NCBI GenBank assembly: GCA_034336665.1
Contig: JAPFBE010000002.1
Location: 8,540,146-8,604,145 of the forward strand
DNA: 64,000 bases
Origin: Luscinia megarhynchos
Taxonomy: Eukaryota; Chordata; Aves; Passeriformes; Turdidae
Direction of reading: 5' to 3'
Shown here piece after piece: positions 1-14,614 of the stretch. The position numbers and the translations under genes were made by a program. Numbering within the stretch: position 1 is the first letter of the stretch; each line of letters starts with the position of its first letter. The notes beneath the pieces were generated by a model that saw only the letters and a list, made by a program, of their open reading frames with translations, made no database searches and was not told where the DNA came from.

Positions 1-987
1 ATCAAATCACCAAGAGCTGTGGACTGCTCAGAAGAATTGCCAACTGTTGTGATAAAATTCTTGTGATATATATTGCTTTTTCTTGCACCTCATTGCATGA
101 ACTCATCCTATTATGTGAAAATGTCAGATTTGTTTAAAAACAAATAGGTCTTGTCAGTGTAGCTAAAGAGATTAAGTATAAAATATAACATTCAGAAGGT
201 CAACATTTTAAAAAAGGCAAATTAAAGAAACTTTTTTTTAAAAATTCACTGTAACCCTGTAGATTATGAGGAAAGAGGCTGACTAAATTTTTCTGTCCTT
301 AGAGCTAACCATCCTGTTCTGACAGAATACATTACACATATACAAATACAGTGCACAGAGTGGAAATTTCAGAGCCTTTGTCTGTTGCTGGAAGGCAAAC
401 ATATGGATCTGAAAATTGTGCCTGCTTTGTTTTGAAGCTCTAGTTCCATTCACTTGGATTCCCAGGTTTGAGATTTGGCTTACTTTACAGTTCAAGAAAG
501 CATTAAACTAATTTTTTAAAACTCAGGCTGAAATTTATCCCTGTACAGATGGCAAAAAAAATAAAAGGCTTGTGAGTGTCTTTTCAGGTGATATGCTAAT
601 GAAAATGTTCCAAAGGAAAAGAGTGGTAAAAGCTTCCTGTGTTTAATGTAATTCAAAATACTCACAAGTTTGTTTCTTAGTCATATTTGAAGAGGCAGTT
701 CACAGGGAAGCATTGGTACAAAAATTTCTGGTTCATATTATAATATGAAGTAAGTGAGAGATTTGCCATTGATTTTGAAGGAACTGTGCTTTTTCTACTT
801 ATGCCAGTGGAAAACCTTTTCTTGTTGCACCTGGCAGTATGAAGCAGGTGGTGTTTTTTTCCTCTTTACACAATAGAAACAGTACGTAGTGCAACTGGTT
901 CAGAAGTTGCATCCCCAGTAATCCACCCCCTCTCTTTACTAATATTGCATAAATATTTCTGATTTTCTTTAGGTTTGGGAGCTTCCA

Positions 988-1018
<31 letters not shown>

Positions 1019-4000
1019 GAAAAAATAAAAAAACAAACCCAAAACATCTCCCACCCAAATAATAGTGACAATTCTTGTCAAAGACACTAGGAACACACTG
1101 AAAGGGTTACAGGTTTGTTCTTTTGCACCAATAATAGATTCAAACCTAGAAGGGGAGGTTAAGAACAAGCTGGTGTTCATTTCATACTAGCTCTTTTAAT
1201 CCATCAATTACCCAGTTCAGAAACTGTGGTAAAATATGTACTTTATATATTGCCATTGGGCACCTGCCAGTTAACATGGACTGTCTGAGTAATAGTTCTA
1301 AGAATCGCGTGAAAGAAATCAGTAGGGGCCAAAATGTTGAAATTTTAATAATACCTTGGGATCAGAACTGCCTTTGGCCTAACACCATGTACTGTACTTC
1401 TTGAGAAGTCACTGCACTTTGAGTTTAATGATCAAATGAATATTCATTTTTCTTGGTGTACCAGAAAAGCACAGGGACATTCTTCTCCCAAGTGCAGGAG
1501 TTTGTTCGTTTTCCAACAGTGTCCTATTATAGTCACAGGGCTAGATTTTGAGGGGTTATTACAGTCAGGCACCTAAGCCCCTTGAGTGGAAGTACAGCAG
1601 TCTGTGTTAAGCCTGTTTGCCATACTGCAGCAGCTGAATTAGATGTCTTAGAATGGGGGCCAAAATTTCCTAGGAGTCTGCCAGGAGGAATCAGAACTTT
1701 GAGCTGCTGATACTAAGCCAGTAAGAAATACTGAAGACAGGTAGAGAGGCAACTCAGGATCCTCAGCCTGGAGTGGGCAGGATCCCAGTTTTGTGGTTTC
1801 CAGTACTCACCTGGGAAGAGGGAATCTCAGACTGCAGTCCCAGCTCCAAGTAATGCTCAAGTATTTTATTCAATGTCTGTTTTATTTAAGGTACATAAAG
1901 AGTTATAGACTCCTCCATCACCAGACACCTCACTGACCCAAGCCACCTTAACTTATTTTTTGCAAAGCAGAGAAGCTTCCAAAGCAAATGGAACAGTGTT
2001 CTATCTATTTTACTTCCCTTCTCTTCTCAGAATCACACCAAGCACACACATGGTTAGGACACTCCAGAGTGTCCTACAGGAGCAATGACTCAGTCAACAA
2101 TGTCATCACCCTCCTGTCCTGCTTGTTAGTGTCTTCTCCTAGTGTCCTGTTTGGGATCTGCAGGCAGACTCACTGCTGCAAAGCATCTCAGATACACAGA
2201 GTGGCTGTGCTCTTTTTGAAGTGATTGTCCCTGTTTCAGGCCTCCTTGCTGACACTGCATGTAGAGGTCTGATTTTTGGAAAGAAGTGGTAAAGGAGCAG
2301 CCAGCAGAAATTCATTAAAAAAGGCTTTGCATCTTCCCACAGTTTCTTCTGACCACTTGGTGGACATATCTGCCTTTCAAACTCCTTCATTTTTCATATC
2401 ATAGCATAAGGTTCCCCATTTTCATTCAGCTTGTCTCAGGGTATCATTCCTGTATATTCATGGTCCCCATCCTCCAGGAACTCTTTCCTGCCCATTCTCC
2501 TGTCCCCTTTACAAATTAATGTCACATTTGTGGGGTGATCTGTACTGAGGTCCTTTTTAAATACACTTGTCAGGGATGTGTTCTCACAGGAGAACACCCT
2601 TACAGGTAAATCATTTGCTGGCCTACAGATCAGGAGCCAGCTATGAGGATCATAGAGCTAGCAGTGCTTCAGGTCTGCAAGCATCTCCATCTGAAGGTTT
2701 ATGACCAGAGAGTGGTTATAAAGAAAATCCACACAAGTTTCTTTGAAATTATTTTGCCCTCTCAAAGCTGAGGCAAAATGATCATTGGAAGTTAAACTCA
2801 TGTCCAGCTAATATTGAGAAAAAAGAAATACAAAATATCCTTGGTATCTTACAGCCAGTATACATCCTACAGGCTCTAACCTCTTTAAGCAACTACATTT
2901 GAATCTGTGCAGATACATACCTGCAGCATCACCTGCCTTTGCCACATTAACCACCAGCTTAGTCTTTTGCACAGAGGTATCCATAAAGCAGCTGTTCTGG
3001 CATCTCTAGCAGCCAAGGGATGCTCTTTGTGAGGCTGATGCATAGTTTAGATTTGCTAGCAGTAATAAATCATACAGGCCTTCTATCACTGCCATAGGAA
3101 AAGAAAAAAAGTTTGTTTTTTCAACATCTACAGCTTTGGTTCCCTAGTTTTCCATTCTACCCAATTTTAATACTAGGCAATAGACTGATCAGGGAATTTT
3201 AGTGGCAGTTGAGGCCAAATCACATAATGTCCACTAATCACAATGAACTTTTAACAATCTCAGCTTTTATTTCTAGTAAAGTTCATTTGCTGATTCCTGA
3301 GTTGAAATGTTCGGAATGCAAAAGCTGAAAGAGAATGCTCAAATTCAAAGAAAACCTGTTTTTCTTGGATTAATAGCCATTATGCAATATTAAATTTTCC
3401 TACTGAAGCAGTGACAAGATGCCATTAAATGCTTGAGATACCTGACAACTGCCTTTGAAGTAAAATATTTTCTGTATAGACAAAACAACAATGGCATTAA
3501 AAAATCCTCTCTGAATTTCCATAACTGTGCATTCCTTTCTGTTTTTAATAAATTATCCCATGTATCTTGTTACAGAAAATTTGAACCTGCATTACAGTTG
3601 TCAAAAGAAATCTGACTTGGGAGTGTTTGGTACATTTTTTCCAGCATGCCATGTCTTCAGCATATCTGTGATTAGACAGGATATTTCACTAAAATCTAGC
3701 AGAAGCTTAAGATGATTGAGACTGCAAATAAAAATTTAACAGTGCTTTTAAACCTGGTAGAAAAACAACAGGCCCCCTCCCGAACTGAGAAGCTGCTGGA
3801 TGGTAGATGGTGAAGTGACCCTTCTCCAGGAATCAGATTTGCCCACTAGATACTTTCTAAGTCTTGTAGGTCGACTACATAGTTAGTCAAAATTGGCAGT
3901 CATCACTGAGGATAAGGCAATACTGGAATAGCAAAGCTGTTGTGAAGAAAGTGCAGACAGAAGATGTGAGGAGCCTGGACTAATGGCAGGCTGTGCCATA

Positions 4001-4044
4001 ATACAGAATCTTTTGCTATGAGCTTGAAGGTGCTGAAGTTCAAA
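1..4044. other. Gene-free AT-rich DNA, left edge
   Basis: No exon, RNA gene or known repeat family was recognised apart from the A-rich tract near 1.0 kb. Open frames are short and not protein-like. Confidence 0.6.
993..1045 (+). repeat. A-rich low-complexity tract with (CAAA)n
   Basis: AAAAAAAC, four CAAA units and further A runs with single G, T or C interruptions. Confidence 0.85.
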
Positions 4045-4235
4045 GGGATGCCAGGTATTGGAACAAGCTGCCCTGGGGAGTGGTGGAACCACCATCCCTG
4101 GAAGTGTTAAAACAATGCATGGCTGTGGCACTGAGGCACATGGTTTAGCAGGGGACTTGGCAGTGCTAGGTTAACAGTTGGACTTGAAGCCCTAAGAGGT
4201 ATTTTTGAACCTTAATGATTCCCTGATTCTGTGGG
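4045..4235 (+). mobile_element. CR1 LINE 3' fragment
   Basis: The sequence contains the conserved CR1 tail: TGGAACAAGCTGCCCTGGGG, then AGTGGTGGAACCACCATCC, ACATGGTTTAGCAGG, GGTTAACAGTTGGACTTGA. It ends at CCTTAATGATTCCCTGATTCTG, a decayed form of the terminal ATTCTATG repeat. This is a 5'-truncated copy in + orientation. Confidence 0.9.
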
Positions 4236-6009
4236 CTTTTTTTTTTTTTAATCACTTTATTGACACCAATAAAAAGCTTCTGCGCACAAGGCTGTACAAG
4301 AGGTATTTTTAATCTAATATCCTTCAAAAAATTTAATGAGGAAATATTTTTTTCATGTGCCTACTAGACTTCTAAGACTTTCCCAAAAACAAACAGTGTG
4401 GATTATTCATTAAAGTACTTTCAATAAATTGCAAAATGGCTTTTTGCTTGCCTAGCTAAATATTAGGGTTCTCTGGTACTTTTTACCTGGTCCTAACACA
4501 GGGACATTTTAATTTATCCAGGGCATAGGCAAAACTTCCTTTTCTCCTACGATTAACCTTACTAATTAAGCATTTGAATAGGACTAGTCTGTACTTTTGA
4601 GAAAAAAAGAGCTATATTGTGTTTCTGGAGTACCTGTCTGTGGCAGATACTTGCTGAGGGTCACTACTGCTGCTGGTTCCATGAGCCCTTCTGCTTGGTT
4701 TCAGCTCAGGGGAAGCATGGAGGAAAGGTCTGTGATACTGCCCAAGGAGTACTGACTAACTCCCAGAGACTGACAGCAGGCAGCACACAACCTCATGCCA
4801 GCAAATGAAGCCCTGGTACCCAGTTTCAAGCTCTCCAACTTGGATTTTTGGACCACAGCCAAAGGAGTTGGTGATCAACATGCTTTCAGTGCATCCTTTG
4901 CAGTGACACTCATATATCTATACATACATGTATGCAGGCTCACATAAATGTATATGCATAAATGTATCCCTGTGCATCCATACATGTGTATGAATACATA
5001 CACCTTTTTCTTTTTAAAAAAACAACCTGAAAAGACATTGCCTTTTAGGATTGTAATTGCTGTAACAAGCCTATTCTAAAGTACCTCCTGGGTCAGATCT
5101 CATCCTCTACTTCACACTAGATCACACACTTTGCCCATTAGACTCCCTGGTGCAGCTGTGGTTTGGAGTTCTTTGAGCAAGTTGAAGGAGTGCAAACTAT
5201 GTGGAACAACTGAGAAAAATCTGGAGTGAGATCTTTGCATTTCCATTGAACTCTAGCAATTTTGAATTTTCACTCCCATTGTTGGTAAGCTGATTTGTTT
5301 CTTGGTCTTCGCAGATCTTTAAAGCAGAGCTGATTATACCTTTATAAATAATCAGCATTGTAGCCAAACTATTTTAATAATTCAAATCCTATACTAGGCA
5401 AAAAAGTTGAAGTCCCTGCAGCTTCCAGTCCCCTGCTCCATCCTGCTGAAACCACTGCCATGATGTGGGTGGTATGGAATTAAACGGTGATAGAAACCCC
5501 ACCCCTTGTCTCCATAACCCTGACAGCCACAAAGTTAGAAGACTGAGCAGAGCTACACCATTTCTGCAAGTTTAACTAATTGAATCTACTGTTGGATTTT
5601 GAGAAAGCATTATTGGATGAAGGAGAAAGGATAGGAAAATAAAGAAAGGAAGAAAAAGGCTATTTTCTTTTCCTTTTTAAAGAAACCTCACAATTAAAAA
5701 CTGTAATATCCAAATTCCCAGATGACTATCTCTCCAAGTTCAGTCATGCTGCCAGGAGCACACTGTGCTTAGAAAAAGCTCAGGGTGCCAGAGCTGCAGG
5801 GGTGGTGCAATGCCTGCCCTGTACAGCAGCATCACACCAGGCAGCATGGACCACTGGCAGCAGTGGTTCAAACCCTGATTCCATCTCCACGCCCTTCAAC
5901 AGCAGCTTTCAGGCTTAGATTTTCACCACAATGCAAGAGCAGCTTTTCTACAACCATTTCCATAGAAAGATGAAACAAATTCTTTCCCTGGGTGCTGGTT
6001 TTGGCTGGG
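4236..6009. other. Gene-free DNA between the CR1 fragment and the LTR
   Basis: Contains a run of T (4,239-4,250) and an irregular TACATA/TGTATA-rich stretch (about 4,915-5,005). Nothing else was recognised. Confidence 0.6.
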
Positions 6010-6535
6010 GTGAAATGAATTGTGGATTTGTGCTGAATACAATGTTCATAATACAGAAACATTTTTGGTTTTGCTGAGTTTCTTGCAAAGAGCCCAGGTG
6101 TTTTCTGCTCTTTGTTCTGCCATGCTGGTGAGGAAGCTGGAGGTGCCTGGGAGGCTGGGAGGAGACAGAGGTGGGACAGATGACCTTAAATGGCCAAAGG
6201 GATCTTCCAGTCCATGTGACATCATGCTCAGTACATAAACTGGGGGGGAAAGGAGGAAGAGGAGGATGTTTGGACTGGTGGCACTGTTATGTGTGGTGGA
6301 GGCCTGCTCTTCTGGAGGTGGTTGAAGACCAGCCTGCCCAGGGGAAGTAGCAAATGGATTCCTTGATTTTCTCTACTTGCATGTGCAGCATTTGCTATAC
6401 CTATTAAACTGTCTCTGTGTCAATACACCAGTTTTTTAGACTTTAATCTTTCAATTCTCTCCTCCTGTTGGTGGGGTAGTGAGTGGGCAGCTGCATGGGA
6501 CTTGGTTGCTGGTTGGAGTTAAACTGTGACACCCT
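6010..6535 (+). mobile_element. Solo LTR of an endogenous retrovirus
   Basis: The sequence follows a bird retroviral LTR family that I recognise by pattern. It has GTGACATCATGCTCAG before a TATA-like ACATAAAC (near 6,231), then a GC-moderate R region. ATTAAA at 6403-6408 acts as the polyadenylation signal, and a closing block ends GTTAAACTGTGACA at about 6,532. No gag, pol or env sequence adjoins on either side, so this is a recombined solo LTR. The 5' edge is uncertain (TG near 6,011), I could not define target-site duplications, and the family name is not assigned. Confidence 0.75.
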
Positions 6536-9500
6536 GCAAGGCAACTTCTGTCAACCCATTAGTCGCAGCTAAGACTCTTTCTCAAGTCTTCTGAATTTCT
6601 GCTGAAAGGTCTCCTTCGGTTTGCAGTGGGGATTCTTCCTTTCCTCAGGCATTGGCACTGTCCATGGGGCCATTCAGCAGGATTTTGGGTGCTCTTGGCA
6701 CTGCTGGCTTGGTAGAGGTTAGAAACCTAGGAGAAACCCACATTGCAGGCCATTAAAAATCTCCTTTCAGTTTCAGTGAAATTCCCATTTTGAATTTTAT
6801 TTTAACTCTGGGTTTCTCAAGCAAATAAGAATTTTAAATAAATACAAAGTTAAATTAAAATTTTAAAATGAAAATTTAACATATGTTGTCACTGACATAG
6901 ATACTGTTCCCAAAAATTGTCTTCCTCTTCTTCTAGTTAAGAAGAGTATCTGTATTACTAAAAGAAAAAAAATTTAAAAAAAAATCTTTATATTGCTTAC
7001 AAAACAACCATGCACAAAACTGTAAGTTTCACTGCAAGCACAAAAATCTGTTTGACAATAAGCAATATCAGTAAATTTCAGTGTCAGTAACATTAAATTT
7101 GTCCTCCTTTTAGAAAGACACAAATCTTTCCATTTTACATTTGATCTGGAAAACTGGAATGCTGAAAAGCTACAAAGGCCAGCAACTGGAGGTGGTTAGA
7201 AAATATTTATGAAAATTTTCTACCAGCCAGGACCTTTAGAAAAGATATTTTTCAAAGGACATTCAAGACTATTTTGATGAAACATGTATATTTTGGAAAA
7301 GATGTTAAATCACTTTTTCTATGATGCTGTGTTGTAAAATGGATTTTATTTTGACTTTATTTTTCTCCTGTGTTTATACAGTGGTAATGTATGGTGATAT
7401 AACAAGCCTTGTGCCTATTATTTTTAATTTAAATTACACATATAGAACTGTTTAGTTACAACACAAATAACAAAAAAATCTCTTTTAGTAAAATAAACAA
7501 GATATTTTAATATTATGTAGACAGAGTTCTTATCACTTTCCAAAGTAGAATTGCTATAAAATAAATATAATCAATTGAATATTAAAATATACTGCTTGAT
7601 ATCTGTAATATGCCATAGCTTAACACACAGAATATATAATCAGCACATTAATAGAAATGAAAATTGCTTTTTTTTTTTTTTTTTTGCCAAAGCTCCTTTT
7701 TGCAAGAAATATTCAAATTGGAACTCAGAAGACGGTTTCTAAATGTTGGTATTCCATGAAACAGAAAGTCCAAGTTTGATTTCTTCTGTAAAGAGACATG
7801 AAGCAATTTTGTATGGTCCAACTTTATGGTGAGTGCAGTGGATGGTGATTTTCTCCCTGTGCAGAGAAACACTCCCCAAAAGATGATGCCAGGGTTGACT
7901 TTGAAACTTCCTTCTGGAGAAAGAAATTTTAATTCAAATGTGCCTTCAGAACTAAGCACTGATTAATAACTAGCAAGGATTAGCAGGAGACAAGCTTTCA
8001 GAGAGGATGTCAAGAGTAAAAAAGGATTGAAGGCAAAATGTAGAAACATGGGATCCTTCCCCACAGACCTGTCCTGAGTTTTTCTGCTGGTTTGTGTACA
8101 GCCAGGACTGCTCATTACAAAAGCAGGTATTCTAAAATGATGTAATTGTCTCTAGTTTTTCTGGAGTCATCAAAGTGACTCCCAGGACTGCAGTAAGTAT
8201 TTAATTTGCAACAACTTTAAGATAATTTCACTGAATTTGATGCTTTTGTAATGACTTGAAAAAGCAAAATCAGGCTTCCTGAATAATCTTAGATTTAATT
8301 TTTGGGAAAGATTTAGCATTTAGAAGAATCTGAATTTTGGCTGAGGTGCACAGGCAATCTGACTATATGGCTGCACATAAAAGCCTAATAGTTTGATTGT
8401 GACATTTATGTATCTTGTTTCTTGTTCCATTCTTGAAATGCCCACGTATCACTCTAGTTCCAAATTTCAGGCAAAATTCACTAATTATGCCTCACTGAAG
8501 TCTTGATCAACCTCAGGTTATTCTGTTATCAAAGACTACATTCCTTCATTGCCTTTGGCTGAAGTTTATCTTATCATTTCCAGCAATGTCCAAGAATTTG
8601 GGAACCATGAGACTTTCCTTGTACCAGAAATCAAGTTAATTTAATGCTTGTCACAAAGGAAATCCCAGATGTTCTGTGGAATCTGTTTCCTAACTTACCT
8701 GTATGCCCATAGGTTTATATTAGAAACATCAGTATCTCCCTACATCTTACAATCTGCATGTTATTGGAAGTTTTACCTGTGTTCATTCCATCTTATTTTT
8801 TCACTTCATGTCTGGGAACTCGTTTGCTTCCATAGCATTGCATTGTTTTGTGCATGTACGAAAAGTATGGACTACAGCTAGGTTGATTTCCCCCGAGGGA
8901 GGTTTTAGAATATCCTTATCGAAACAATCAGAGAAGCCTCGTCCCATCCTTTTGTCTATAACTGGGTTACAGTTCTCACCCCTTGAGTCACCACCAGAAC
9001 CACCTAACCTTTGTATCTAGCAACTCCCTCCTAATTCCAGCTCATACATGCAATTGAGCTGATGACCCACTTTGCAGCTCCTCAGGGATCTGCTGGGGTG
9101 TTTTTCCTCTTCTGTTTCTTCTCAAAGTGGAGTTTAATTGTAGAAGGCTGTAATTGGTGTCTCTCTTTTGTTCTTCCTAGACTTCTTTGTCAGCCTCGGA
9201 GTCACACGTTATTATTCTTTCACCAATTTTTACACAACTTGTCTGTGGTTTATTTGCTGTGTCTTTCTCAAGGTTTGTTTACTTTAGTCTGAGCTTCCCG
9301 GTAGAACAGCAAGTATATGCTCTAGCCATTGAATTTTTCCTCAATTTTTTCAGAAATAACAACCACAGACACATTTGTATTTCTGATAATCCTGGAGTTT
9401 GCAAAGAGTTATCAATTACTGAGCTTTTAAAGATTTTTTTTCCCCTAAGTGAAAATACTTTTTTTTTTAATATCTTAAGAAATCAAACCCTTCCAGAAAC

Positions 9501-12364
9501 ATATACATTTTAGCCAACTTCTCTTCCAGACACTCATAATTGTACTAGTTCAAAATATCACATGGGTAAGCAAAATGCAACAAAAATGCATTTTTTTTGT
9601 TCCTTGGGGACCTACCTTTTGGAATGAAGGCCTAGTGTAGCCTACAAGCATCAAGAACTAATGGCTCTAAAAAAGCAGCTTCCAGAAAGTTCTGCACTGA
9701 CAGGGTATCTCCCTCTTAGATGCAAATATAAATTTGTGGCTGCTTTCAGTGTCTCTCAATGTTTCTACTCCATGCTGGAACAGAAACAAAATGTTTTAAA
9801 AGTTTGGCAAGAATTATATTGTCAAGCTGATAATTTTTAGAATGAAAATTGTAATTTTGCAAATTTTGAAAATTTGTGATTCTGAATTTGCAAATCAGAA
9901 ATCTTGAGAGGTCCATAGAAAGATCAAAAGAGGATAGATTCTTTTGTTTAACACATCTTTTTAAACAGAGCTAATGTGCCATTCTGGCAAAAAACTATAA
10001 CAAAATTTAATATTGGTATGTGGATTAAATGCAGGTGGAAATCCAAAGACTGATATTATTATGAAGCAATGTTGTCTTTATTTGGAAGACAGAATGGCAA
10101 AGCCTTAATGATTTGTGATGGAAAGTACTTGAACTAAGAGTTTTACAGTTCTGGTCCTTAGATCCTGACAATTATGGACCAATTTGCAGGTAGTTCTAAA
10201 TAATGATTAAGCAATTCTGGTTCATCAGTGACATTTTAAAATACTTGCCTTTATTATTCTATGCAAATTTGTATCTAGGCAAGTTTTAGATAAGAAAAAA
10301 GTATTAACTTGCTAAATTCTGAATGCTATGACTGGAACTGATGGTAATTCTTGAATTACAAATATTGGCAGCTCTTGGTTCAGGGTGTTTTAAAGGCAGA
10401 TCTTCATAGACTCAGGTATTGCCCCAGCAACATACTGAAGAAAAACAGATAGCTATGACTTACTTGTTTGAAGGGTTTCTCTTTATAATCAAAGGTAGTG
10501 TTTCAAATTACTTCTTTTTATAAATATTCAGCATCAAATATAAGTGCTTAATTGGCCTAAGTGTCAACTATGTTTTATATTCCTAAAAAAAAAAAAAAGT
10601 AGAAAGTAACCTTCTGCAATATCAGGTAATATAAATGGTTCTATTCCTGATTATTATTTTGCAGAAATAGAGATACAAAATATTTTGCACAAATCTGTGC
10701 TACAGACTGTGCTTTTTTCAGTTAGAAATTAAGTTACTAGGAAAATATCAGAGCAGTCTCTAGAAGTCTAGAATATTTCTCCTTGCCATGAAGATGGAAA
10801 GAAATTTACCTTTGGCCTTTGATTCAATCCTACAGTTACAAGTGCAGTGCACAGAAAACTGGGAAAGGTATTCCACTTTCATATCATTCAGTACTAGTGG
10901 CATCATGTAGCAGTTATGAGTTATTTTCCTTTAAAGTCTTTGGGAATATACTTCATCATAAAAACCATTTGCAATTTTTATTGTAACTTAAGATATAATC
11001 ATCAGGTTATTCACAAATGTAGAATTAAATGCAGTGAATTCAAATTTAAACATACATAAAGAATGTACATTTATATGTACAAAGAATTGGAAACAATATT
11101 CTGCCTTAAAGCAACATAATAAAATAAATTTATGATCATGACAGCTTTTTATTTACAGTTCCAAAAAGACCCTGTGACTTTAAAAATCATTTTACCGTAG
11201 AATATAAAATCCATTTTTTCTTATTTTTACTCAGAATATTTTCAAATATAAAAGCTTATTTCTTTAACTATTCACCCTAAACCAATGTTTCATTTGTCTT
11301 TAGTCCATTTATTAATGTACATTAGGTCTGTTGAATTTTGCAGGTAATACTTAGCTTAGACTTTTTGGTTTTTTTATGACTGTCATTTGTTCTACTGAAA
11401 TAAAATTAATTTTTTTTTAAATTATATGAGTGTCACTTGAGTTACCTAAATGTATTGGAATTAGCCAGATTTAGAGTAAATGACTGGTCTTAAAATGTAG
11501 TAGGTAGTGTTATTGCCAAAAAGGTGTGGGATCACTGATGAGTTTAGGAAGAGGGTAATTCTTTGTGACATGTTCTGAAAGATATTTTCAGTTTTCTCTG
11601 AAAGATAAAATTTCAGTTAAAAACATGAGAATGAAAGGATTTACTGTTTTTTAAGCTTTAACTACAGTTATGTAGAAAACACTGAATAATCATTGCATTG
11701 GCTGTTTGAAGAACCCATCATTAAAGTGACCAAGAACAAAAAGTCAGACTTCATGCCAGACAGTAAATTGCTTAAAAGTAATATTTAACAAGTTTGCAGT
11801 TTTGTTGGTATATTTTTCAAAAGGATTCAGTTGCTAAGAACTATAGATAATCATTTTGGAGAAATATGCTCCTTTTGTGATATAACACAATGCAAAAAAC
11901 TTTGTCCTTCTTCTAGCTGCCAAGCCCACCCGTGCTTGCTTGGTTAATACTGAGCTCAGTTCTCTAGCATGGAATTTGTGAGTGAGCACATATATAGATG
12001 CTCATTATATGGATCATTCCATATGCATGGAATGCTGCAAAAGGGCAGTGTCTATCTGGGTATGACTGTATGACTGTAGAACAGGGCCAGCATGCATAAC
12101 ACGAGCAAGGCATTATTGCACCAGGAGCTTGAACTGGTTTTCACTTACCTGAGGCATCAAAGATGAGCTACATGCTTGTTTCAGTTCCAAGGCTTTGCAC
12201 AACTGTGCCTCTTGTTTACATTTCTTCTCTCATATTCCCCAGGGCACCAACACCTTTTCTACCTGAGGCAGAAGCCTATTCTTTATCTGCTCCTTTTTCA
12301 CCCTTCACACACACTCCCAAGTTTGCTTCTTTCTCTGAGTTGTCCAGTTGCCTTGGAGGAGGGT

Positions 12365-12450
12365 AAACAAACAAAAAAACCAGAAAACCTAATATAAAAC
12401 CAAACCAAATCAAAACAAAACCACCACCTAAAAAAAGGCAAAAAAACCCT
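12365..12450 (+). repeat. A/C-rich low-complexity tract
   Basis: Irregular AAACAAAC, AAACCAAACC and AAAACAAAACC motifs. This is the same type of tract as at 41.4 kb. Confidence 0.75.
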
Positions 12451-13493
12451 CCTCAAAAATCTTCTGTTAGCCTCTTCCTCCTCACTTTTAAGGTCCATGG
12501 AGCCCACCTGCTCCATGCAGCATTCCAGCTTTCTGTGTTTGCCTGGCTCTGCTCTGCACCATAGATATTGTGCTGACTTGCAGCCAGCACTCCTCATATT
12601 GGGGATATGGTTATCTCTTTGACAGAGATCCCTGTCTTATGGTGTCAAACCAGCACATTACAGGTATTAGGAGGACCAGATGGAGAGTAAGTTCTCTGAC
12701 AGTCTATTACATTTTCCAGGGGAAGAAAAGAATGCCACATTTTCTCAATGCTCCTCAGCTAAAGGCAAAGCAGTTTCAGGGAGTGCCTATTAGAGCACAT
12801 TACTGCCTCCCCAACTTGCCATGGCATGCATGAAAGTGCACAGTGGAAGTTATATATTTTTTTTTGCAATGTGGAGATTTTATTTTGGCACACAGGCCTG
12901 AATTTGGACATGTTACTTTATAGGCTCTTGTGGTACATGTATGGGAGAGAGCACATGGCAACAGGTTGCCTAACTTGAGACTGGATGTTCAGAGTAATCC
13001 AACATTTTAATAGTCTTTTCCAATGTGTTCTGTAAAGACCACAGAGGCTTTACTAAAATTCTTTCAAAGGATTGTTTTGGAGGCCTACACTGCTTGGAAT
13101 TGCACAGAAAACATCAGGAATAAGCTTCTGATAAAAATTGACTCAAAATTAGCAGATTTTTACCCCTTAATGCTTTTAACCTGTCCAGGTAAAGAATTCC
13201 TGCAACTTGAGGAGCCTTTACCATGAAGGCAGATCTGTTCTCAAATAGCCATTCTCTTATTGGAAACAGATTAAGTCTGGCACAGAAAACTGCTCTATTT
13301 GCCCATACAAGTTAAAAGTACTTAAAAGCATTTACAAGTTCCTAAACTGTGTTGAGAGGACCCATAGAAATCTCAAGAGGATATTGTCAGCACACCTCTC
13401 ATGATCTGCCATGGGATCTTACAGAGCCTCCTTTGACTGTGTCTGTGTCACATCTAGGCAGTTACCTCTTGCTCAAGCTCTTTGATGCTGTTT

Positions 13494-13552
13494 GCTCTAA
13501 GAGTTAAAGAGTTCAAGGAGTTCAAGCTCTAAGAGTTTTTAAGTTCAAGGAG
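13494..13552 (+). repeat. Tandem duplication of a 27-bp unit (period 32)
   Basis: GCTCTAAGAGTT...AAGAGTTCAAGGAG at 13,494-13,520 recurs as GCTCTAAGAGTTTTTAAGTTCAAGGAG at 13,526-13,552 with a few mismatches. AGTTCAAGGAG also occurs internally. Confidence 0.75.
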
Positions 13553-14614
13553 AATGAGAAAAGCAAGATGGTATAGGGAGGAGTGGGAGAGTGCTGTGGT
13601 AAGAAGAGAATTGCCATAAAGCAAGAATTTTAAGGTCTGGATATTTTATTTGGTCTGGTACCAAACAGGCCTTGAATGTTTGTCCATAGCTATCTGAATA
13701 TCACTGACTTACTTAGGTTCCCAACTTTTTATGCTTCTTTACTACTGCTTTCCTTTTCATCTATTGGAGACTATGACAATTTTGCCCCTTGGAAAAGAGT
13801 GAATTTGAAATGCCAGATTAAAATCTACCCACTCAGCTTTTACATAGTTTTGAATAACATATTCCTACTGAACAAATGTATGTAACATTTTCCTATCATA
13901 CATCTAATTAACGTGCTAAAAATCTCTGTCTCACTATACAGCCCTAGCACGATATATTTAACAATTTGGTTAATTTAATTACATATTGGGTACTCTGAAG
14001 AACACCATTTCCACAGACTTAGAAGTTTTATGTGCCTATTTGTCAGGAAGAGAGGAACACTCTTTACATTTTGTTAAGCCTTGGAAAGTGTATTATTTAT
14101 ACCCCAGGTGAGTTCTATTGGCCCAAGTCCAGATATCAGATATGCTGTAAATGCTGCAGAACCTTCAGGACAGTATCTTAAAGATATTTCTGTTAGCAGC
14201 AATGAGCATGTGAAGACATGCTTAGGTGTACAGGTTTGTCTGCATATGTTGTACATGTGAACTGACAGTCATTCTTTTTAAAAAAATCAGACTGGTAAAA
14301 CATTTTTTTTTGTTTTTTTTTGCTTGCAACATGAAGCTATCTGTGTTCTGTTTAGTTTCCTTCTCCACAAAACTTTCATATTTCCAAAGGAGAACTGTCA
14401 ATGAGACTGTGGCTCCATGATCTTTAGTACTGGATCTAAGTATTTCTAAAATCTGTAGCAGTGCAAGTTTGACCTCAGCTTTGTGGGAGCCCCTAGTCAT
14501 ACCCTCTCCAAATTAGAATAACAATTTGTGTGCAAACCAGCACTCATCAAGCAACTAATGTCTTGTATCCTAGAATATATTTTGTCCACTGTAGTTAATT
14601 AATTTTATTGGCTG

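Noticed and set aside
8870..9020. Segment near 8.9-9.0 kb considered as an old LTR or DNA transposon
   Set aside because: No terminal repeats or family-specific motif could be matched.
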